Assembly: GCA_905250075.1 (NCBI GenBank)
Contig: CAJNOP010000141.1
Coordinates: 18,304 to 82,303, forward strand
Direction: 5' to 3'
DNA: 64,000 nt
DNA from: Rotaria sp. Silwood1
Taxonomy: Eukaryota; Rotifera; Eurotatoria; Philodinida; Philodinidae
Part shown: positions 58,040 through 64,000 of the stretch, piece after piece
Position numbering within the stretch: position 1 is the first letter of the stretch
Layout: every line of letters starts with the position of its first letter
Program-made: the position numbers and the translations under genes
The notes under the pieces: model-generated
What the model saw: only the letters and a program-made list of their open reading frames with translations
What the model was told of the DNA's origin: nothing
Databases searched by the model: none

Positions 58040-58350
58040 AAATACATACAGAGAGATGGAGTTTTGTCTCTGGGAATATGAATGATTTATCAACTGTTTC
58101 ATCAGTAGATGTCTATGCACTAAAACATATTTTACACGATTTCGATGATAATAAATGTTAGGAAATTTTATTAGCGATTTTTAAAGCTAGTGAAAATCCA
58201 AAAGATACGGCAATGACTACATTGATGATTGAACATGTAACTTTACTGGATTGAACTTTAAGCAACTGGCAATCACATACATTTGATGTAGGAATGACTA
58301 TTTCATTAGACGATACTCATAAAAGGACGTTCATTGATTGAAAATCAACA
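58040..58350 (+). pseudogene. O-methyltransferase fragment (plant/fungal COMT type), broken
   Basis: The frame reads RWSFVSGNMNDLS, then DVYALKHILHDFDDNKC, a TAG at 58159, then EILLAIFKASENPKD, MIEHVTLLD, a TGA, then TLSNWQSHTFDVGMTISLDD and another TGA. DVYxLKHILHDxDDxKC followed by the EIL helix is the hallmark of the SAM-dependent methyltransferase_2 fold; the His in HILHD is the catalytic base in plant COMT-like enzymes. The N-terminal dimerisation part and the SAM-binding start are missing and three stops interrupt it, so this is a relic. Neighbouring 57907-58040 is low-complexity. Confidence 0.6.
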
Positions 58351-58439
58351 GAAGACACGGTTGGATAAGGTCACAAATATATCACTCCGTTATTTTCTAT
58401 TTTGAATATGATAGAAAGATAGAGCTCGTAATTCAATAC

Positions 58440-58960
58440 ATCACTGTATATTTTGTTTTTTTCTTATTGAATAAAAACAATTTTCAAAGGCTATATACTT
58501 TTGAAAGTCTATGACCATTTCCGTTTCTATTTCAAATATAAATGTTGTTAAAGAGTCTTTTTTTAGACATTTAAAATGAACAACACAGAGAAAATTTTTT
58601 ACAATTCACTACCAACTTCGAAAGATAGCTAGATCTCGATATGTTATGTTCTTCATTTTTTATGAATTATCTTATACAGAAAACTATTCATCTTTTCATT
58701 CCTGCTTCTTATACACTCAGCACGTAAAGCAGTGAATGACTAATGACATCTACATCGAAGAAATGACGAAAGCGTTAAAAAGAAAAGATCTTCAACATTC
58801 AAGCACTTTATACTCGCTTGAAAACGTTACAAGACCACAATACTTGCCTCACGATGAGTCCAAAGCACATGTCTTTATTGTTTCAGATGCTCAGCAATAC
58901 TTCAAGCGCATATCACAGGATGTTTGACTAGAAATCCAACACATAAGTCATCAATTATAT
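58440..58960. other. Intergenic with one short gene-like frame
   Basis: The 63-codon frame at 58736-58927 (MTNDIYIEEMTKALKRKDLQ onward, ending DAQQYFKRISQDV) has protein-like composition but no recognisable domain or splice partners. Confidence 0.25.
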
Positions 58961-59668
58961 TAATATAAATAGACATGAAAAAAGTCTCTATCAAATATAA
59001 TCGAGAAACATGTAATAAAAATAGTGTCTTCATTTATATTGTAACTTTAAATTGACAATTGTTTTTCTTCTATGATTAGAATTTCGAATTCTTTGACATT
59101 TTTCAAGGACGAATAGGTCTTTGTGTATTTTATATGTGTCTCATCTCAATCTGTGTCAAATATTGATGGTTTCTTTTGAAATTTTTTTGCATAACAGTTT
59201 GAAAAATTTGCATATTGAGTTGAAATCCATGTCAAACTGAGCTTACATGACAAATCTAAGTCTTAATCTAAAATATAGTGTATCATGTGAGGATGTGCCT
59301 GTGGATTTGAACTCTGTAGTCGTATATTCTAACATATCTACAGCAACATATTCTGCGACTTTAGGTCAGTCTAATTCACATTCACACTCAAACAATTTTT
59401 CAATGATGATCTTCAACAAGACTCTCAGTTGTAATCCAATTGATGTTGAATGTTATCGTTTTGTGTCTTAGTACTAAGATCTCTCTCCACACAATCACAC
59501 ATTCCATATCCACCAAATAGATAATAATTATATCAATTGCTAATAAACAAAATTAAATATAATTGAAACGATATCGTTACACACATATAACAAAAAAAAA
59601 TAAACAAAGTCAAAGATAATCTTTGTATAAAATAACGAAAAATATTAAGATAAATAATTATAATTAAA

Positions 59669-59699
59669 TTGATGAGGAAGTTAATAACTTCCTCATCAA
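59669..59699. other. Perfect 31-bp palindrome (15-1-15)
   Basis: TTGATGAGGAAGTTA, a single A, then its exact reverse complement. As RNA this would be a 14-bp stem with a 3-nt loop. It lies 117 bp past the stop codon of the minus-strand Gly/Tyr-rich gene, so it may sit in its 3' UTR or mark its 3' end. Confidence 0.7.
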
Positions 59700-59815
59700 A
59701 CAATTGTTCATATTAAAATTATTAAATAATATCGCGATTAGAAAATGTCAATAAGTAAAAGTTCATTGTCTTTCTAATATCATAATGAAGATAATTGCCA
59801 AAAGTATAATTTCAA

Positions 59816-60143
59816 TTAAAACAATAATAGATTGTTCATTAGACTAAAAAATGAAGCACCGATTTTGAGGCCATTTCCAAAGGCACCTAAACCAATGTTC
59901 GCAAGTCTACCTCCTCTTTCGATACCACCCCAATAATCCGTTCTACCATATTGTGTTCCGAGATAATTGGTTCCATTATAGAATCCTCCGGAATAAGCAC
60001 CTGAATATTACAACAAAAAAATAAAAAATAGTTTTTAAAAGACTTTTGTAAATTGAACTAATGTGAATACCTGGCATGAACAATGATTGAGTCATTCCTG
60101 GATAACCATATCCATAATAACTTCCATATGGATAACCTCTCAT
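59816..60143 (-). CDS. Small Gly/Tyr-rich protein, two exons
   Basis: Start ATG at 60143; exon 1 60143-60071, intron with GTATTC donor and TTCAG acceptor (70 bp), exon 2 60000-59816. The join is exact and gives 85 residues. Residues 1-16 are Gly/Tyr/Pro-rich (MRGYPYGSYYGYGYPG). The middle keeps Gly/Tyr (GGFYNGTNYLGTQYGRTDYW), and the C-terminal half is more hydrophobic (LANIGLGAFGNGLKIGASFF). No signal peptide and no Cys. It resembles small Gly/Tyr-rich structural or stress-type proteins in composition only; I do not recognise a family. Conserved splice phase and an uninterrupted frame across the intron support a real gene. Confidence 0.6.
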
Positions 60144-60780
60144 GATTTGTCACAATAATTTTTGAAGATCGAAATTTGTAAATAAGTATTGTTTTAGCGA
60201 ATGCAATCATCTGTTTTTTTTTTTCAAATATTTATATGCTGAAAAAGAGAGCTTCGGAATACTCCAATTATCACAATGATTATGAAATAACGTAAATATG
60301 TCTTTCATCGTTGTATTCGTGCATTGATGAAATTTCCAATTCTTTACTTATACATTATTTAGGAAATGACTAATCATGTCGATAATCATCGCTGAACATA
60401 ACACAATTATATTGTCTCTTTGTTTATGATAAAAAAAATATCATGATTTACCTTTGCATAGTATTTCGTAGTCATCATATTGAATGAGAGTCAGGTTTTC
60501 TAAATATAATATAAAATGAGTCAAAAATATATGCGTACGTTTGATTTAATAGTAATTAGAAAAAAGGTTTGGTATTCAAAATACTTTTATTGCATACTAA
60601 GCGAATAATAGCTCAATGTTAATTTGCCACTATTAATTCTATTTAATATTATTATTTAAATTTTAATCGAATAAATGAAGACACAAACATCTCGAATAAG
60701 AATAATCTTATCATTGAATTCAATATCAAAGAATTTATATGAGACATAAGTTATCGATCATAATAATAATCATTTTAGTC
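60144..60780. other. Upstream region of the Gly/Tyr-rich gene
   Basis: AT-rich. On the minus strand, TTCAGCATATAAATATTTG lies about 80-100 bp upstream of the start (plus 60224-60242) and contains a TATAAATA box-like sequence. Confidence 0.35.
60224..60242 (-). promoter_or_regulatory. Candidate TATA box of the Gly/Tyr-rich gene
   Basis: On the minus strand this reads CATATAAATATTTG, a good TATAAATA match about 85-95 bp before the ATG, which would leave a short 5' UTR. It is a plausible core promoter but untested. Confidence 0.35.
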
Positions 60781-62634
60781 AATACAAAAGGCATGAAAAA
60801 AAATCTCTGCCATAATATAACAATAATACATATAATAAAAGCAGTGTCTTTATTTATATTCTGCTTATTTAGTGAATAACATTTTTTTCTTGTCTGTCAC
60901 TTATAGTTCGAATTCTTTGATCATTTTCAATGAAAAATTTGTCGTTAATCTTTCTCATATGTTTTATGTCAACTTGTCCTCAATTTTTCGTGTTTTTTTT
61001 TGTAATTTTTGTATATAGAACTGTTCGATGAATTGAAAACTTTAATTGACTTTGGATGAAAAACAAATTCATGACAATTTAAGTTACATTGACATATGAA
61101 GCATTGTCATTCGAGGTTATAGGGTACGGATTGGAATTTTTTATTTACATTTTCCAATCTATTAACACCTTGATAGGAGATTTTCATAGACCTTATTCTA
61201 GGGAAATCATAAACACCGTAGAAAAGAATGTGATGGTTAGAGTGAGGTTCTTATTGAGGTTCAAGGTCATACTCTAGCATTAGTCAAATGATGATTTTCA
61301 ACAAGACTCTCAGTTGTGACAGAGTTGTTGTTGAAGAGTGTGAGTTTGGATGTGAGTGTTCATTTACTTTCACATGATTATATTAACATTCATGAATAAA
61401 TTAATTTTTTCATCGTGCAATTTTTCACATTAGAATAATTAATTAAATATCTCTACATGAAAATATCAATAAGTAATATTCATTGTCTTTCTAAAGATAT
61501 TCGTACAGTGAAATATACAAGGTTCCTCACATTTCAGTCATAATAACCAAAATCAAATAATATATTTGTGATCTTCGTCTGATTATTCGAGTATTGGCAA
61601 ATAATCATCATTTACTTTTATTTTATTCACGGTGTAATTAGTCATGTGTATCATCGCATTTTTACGTTACACACTTAACTATTTTCTTCTTCTGCTATGA
61701 AAAAAATCTCACATGGCTCACCTTTACCTATGGCATGACACTAATATACAATGAAAATCGTATTATTGTGAAATAGCATAGATTAAATGAAAAATATATT
61801 CATGCAATTCATTTAATATTAATTACACAATAAAAAATTGTATTACTAAAAGCTTCAAATTCCTAAATAGGATTATTATATGTAAACAGAATAGTTATTA
61901 ATTATCAATTAAAAATTAATAATTAAAATTAAATTATTGTTTAAAGCTTAATCATATAAACAAAGAAATATAGCATGAAAATTACAATATATCTTCTCAT
62001 CATTCAATTCAACATTGAGTCATTGATTTACACTGATTCTATCCCATCTATAAATCATGAACGAAAATAAAACTCCTTTCAATCAACACAGAACCCATAA
62101 AAACATCTCTCCTTTATATAACAGAGACATATCTGATAAAAACAATACATATTTATTTATATTCTACATTTAAACTGAATTATGTTTTTCCTCTCGTATC
62201 ACTGAAATTTTCAAATTTTACATATGGTTGTTGCCGAAAGAGCTTATTCTTAGAGAACAGTGAGTGCATAGGAGTAAGTGAAACGGCTATATTGAAGTCT
62301 TTATTTAGATTTCTGATCATTTTCATTCACATCGACATTCTTACATTAGTCCAGTGATGGTCTTCAATAAGATCCTCAGTTGTCATGGAATTTATGTGGT
62401 ACATACAATGAGAATAGTATGTAGAATGTTCAATAATACACCGTAACAAATTCATCTAGTGGTAATTATAAATAAATGACCAGACAAGAGTGTATAGTGT
62501 AACTTCTACTTATTCTAAATTAAAATTCGAGTTCAAAACTAAATATGATCAATATTCATTTTCAGTTTCGTAAAACGTTGAATGTCAAGGTCACAGGGAT
62601 TATCAATCAATTATTTTTAGTAGTAAAATATATC

Positions 62635-62708
62635 GGTCCCTTAGCTCAGCCGGTTAGAGCGCCGTGCTAATAACGCGGAGGTCATGAGTTCGATCCTCAT
62701 AGGGACCA
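62635..62708 (+). tRNA. tRNA-Ile (anticodon AAT)
   Basis: A 74-nt cloverleaf. Acceptor stem GGTCCCT / AGGGACC, 7 perfect pairs, discriminator A. A-box TAGCTCAGCCGG, anticodon loop CTAATAA with AAT at 34-36 (A34 read as inosine), T-arm ATGAG-TTCGATC-CTCAT. No intron and no encoded CCA: CCA at 62706-62708 is formed by the acceptor stem plus discriminator. All expected pairs and both Pol III boxes are intact, so it should be functional. Confidence 0.97.
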
Positions 62709-62710
62709 GA

Positions 62711-62718
62711 TTTTTTTT
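62711..62718 (+). terminator. RNA polymerase III terminator of the tRNA
   Basis: A run of eight T residues starts 2 bp after the tRNA discriminator region, the standard Pol III stop signal. Confidence 0.9.
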
Positions 62719-64000
62719 AGAAATATAATTACGCAAGATTACGCCATTCTTCAAATAATGCAAAAAGCAGAACGACGAATGCAAACAGAACACAGCAGTT
62801 TTATGTGAGTCTTTATTCTGATTAGCTTATTTTTCTCGTAAATGAAATATATATGCAATCATTTATATATATAAAAGCTTAATTTATCAATAAATATTCG
62901 ACACGAAATAAATATTTCATTTGTCATTAAGCTATACTAAAATAAGCAATCAATTTGTTAAAAGAATATTTTCAAATTTGACAATATCAATGAAAACGCA
63001 TTAACTCGATTATTATTCAACATGGTTTATATTGCAGTAAAAAAATTAACAGAAAATCGAACTGATTTTTTAATTTTTCAATATTTATAAGTTTTTTACT
63101 TTCACAAATCTGAGAAGAATTTTAAGAACAAATTGATAAATTCTAATCGATGAAGCACACCATTGGTTGAATCAAATTCAATCCCTGATTTTTGTACTAA
63201 ATACAGTGAATAGTAATTTGATTACAATTTTCATTACATTTATGGATTCGTTTTTATCGAGCAAATCTATTCATATTTAAGAAAAAAAGTATTCAGTAAA
63301 CATAATAATCATCGTAGTAAAACGAAATTATCCAAGAAACGAGTATTCATAGAATACTCATGAGTATTCGTCAATAGTACTCGTGCTAAAACCTGACAAC
63401 AGAAATTGAATATTTGCAGTGTGACACTCAATATTTCATGACAAAGTCTATATATTTTTGTTTACTATAGTGATTTATGCAAAATACTCAGAAGCCCATG
63501 TTCTACTCATCACTTTTATATTACGTCTATTTTATTTAGATATAAAGTTAAATAACCAAAACTAGAGACGTCTATTCGAGAAGATAATGAATATGATAAC
63601 CATAGTTATCGCTTTTCTTTTGATACATTTTTTGCAAATAAATGAAAAAGCTAGAGAAATTTTCATTGTCAGAGAAGAAAGAGAAATATTTTTTGATTTT
63701 TATATAATATAAAACAAAAGAAAATATTATTTATGCCTAGACTATTAAAAAAACACGAAAATTTATTTGTGTTAAAATATCTAATTGACAAGGGATTAGG
63801 TAGTTGTACGATCACTAGGTCTTTATCCTGAGCAACCATTTTTGTCCTACAATTCTATATCTATTGTGTACTTTTTTAAATAATATCTTTTCATATATAT
63901 ATATGGAAAATACTATTCTATGAGACAGAGAAGTCTGATTACAAATAAACATACATTGTTGATTATTACACAACAAACCTCAAAATAGACATTTTGATAT
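62719..64000. other. AT-rich intergenic, nothing supported
   Basis: No open frame of note, no repeat structure beyond short AT runs ((TA)n at about 63894-63904). Confidence 0.4.

Larger units (their letters stand above)
58970..62400. repeat. Three diverged tandem copies of a non-coding unit
   Basis: Copies at about 58970-59450, 60785-61330 and 62090-62400 share ordered landmarks: a TCTCT...ATATAA block, GTGTCTTYATTTATATT, TTTTTCTT, a TTCGAATTCTTTGA block (two copies clear, the third decayed) and a final CTTCAACAAGACTCTCAGTTGT (diverged in the third to CTTCAATAAGATCCTCAG). Spacing between copies is about 1.8 and 1.1-1.3 kb. The small Gly/Tyr-rich gene lies between copies 1 and 2. No convincing coding frame is shared. 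Confidence 0.5.

Noticed and set aside
258-62400. CRISPR-like array or bacterial operon
   Set aside because: No regularly spaced identical repeats with unique spacers, and intron-bearing genes plus a Pol III tRNA show a eukaryotic genome.

Overview
This is eukaryotic nuclear DNA, AT-rich, with short spliceosomal introns (mostly about 50-150 bp, GT-AG), long gene-poor stretches and many transposon remnants. The gene mix strongly suggests a bdelloid rotifer: a giant FG-GAP/VCBS repeat protein, an NHL-repeat secreted protein, an F-box protein, PARP14-like macro/ADP-ribosyltransferase genes, several carbohydrate-active enzymes of bacterial or fungal look, and short arrays resembling the TGTGGG-type telomere repeat reported for bdelloids (recalled from memory, not checked). 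Genus cannot be told from sequence alone; a repeat-rich one such as Rotaria fits better than compact Adineta.

Layout. 0-15 kb: one F-box gene (minus), one small Cys-motif gene, several fold-back or nested inverted-repeat elements, and decayed membrane-protein fragments. 15-20.2 kb: a 793-bp GTAC-rich MITE, then a 28-repeat FG-GAP protein of 1407 codons. 20.9-22.7 kb: a PARP14-like gene broken by one in-frame stop. 25.6-26.5 kb: a three-exon secreted GH16 glycoside hydrolase. 27.3-31.8 kb: an aldos-2-ulose dehydratase-like gene (beta-propeller plus cupins) bracketed by two inverted copies of a telomere-like-repeat element. 34-35.5 kb: a three-exon GLYAT-like N-acyltransferase. 36-42.1 kb: a transposon graveyard holding a degenerate tandem array, a dead LINE, a Tc1/mariner element with a second copy of the GTAC-rich MITE inside its transposase, a minisatellite and a Helitron-like 3' end. 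42.9-45.8 kb: a five-exon NHL-repeat protein. 49.4-51.2 kb: a two-exon secreted GH31 enzyme. 51.5-53.3 kb: a more decayed paralogue of the PARP-like gene. 56-57 kb: a secreted or GPI-anchored GDSL hydrolase. 58-62.4 kb: an O-methyltransferase fragment, three diverged tandem copies of a non-coding unit and a small Gly/Tyr-rich gene with one intron. 62.6 kb: an intact tRNA-Ile(AAT).

Possible joint function: GH16, GH31 and the AUDH-like protein are all predicted to be secreted and act on glucans or sugars. GH31 is the family that includes alpha-1,4-glucan lyases, whose product 1,5-anhydrofructose is the substrate of fungal AUDH. Their presence within 26 kb is notable but does not prove a pathway. 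Splice models were built by eye; those for GH16, NHL, PARP, GLYAT, GH31 and the small Gly/Tyr protein all keep frame exactly across every junction.
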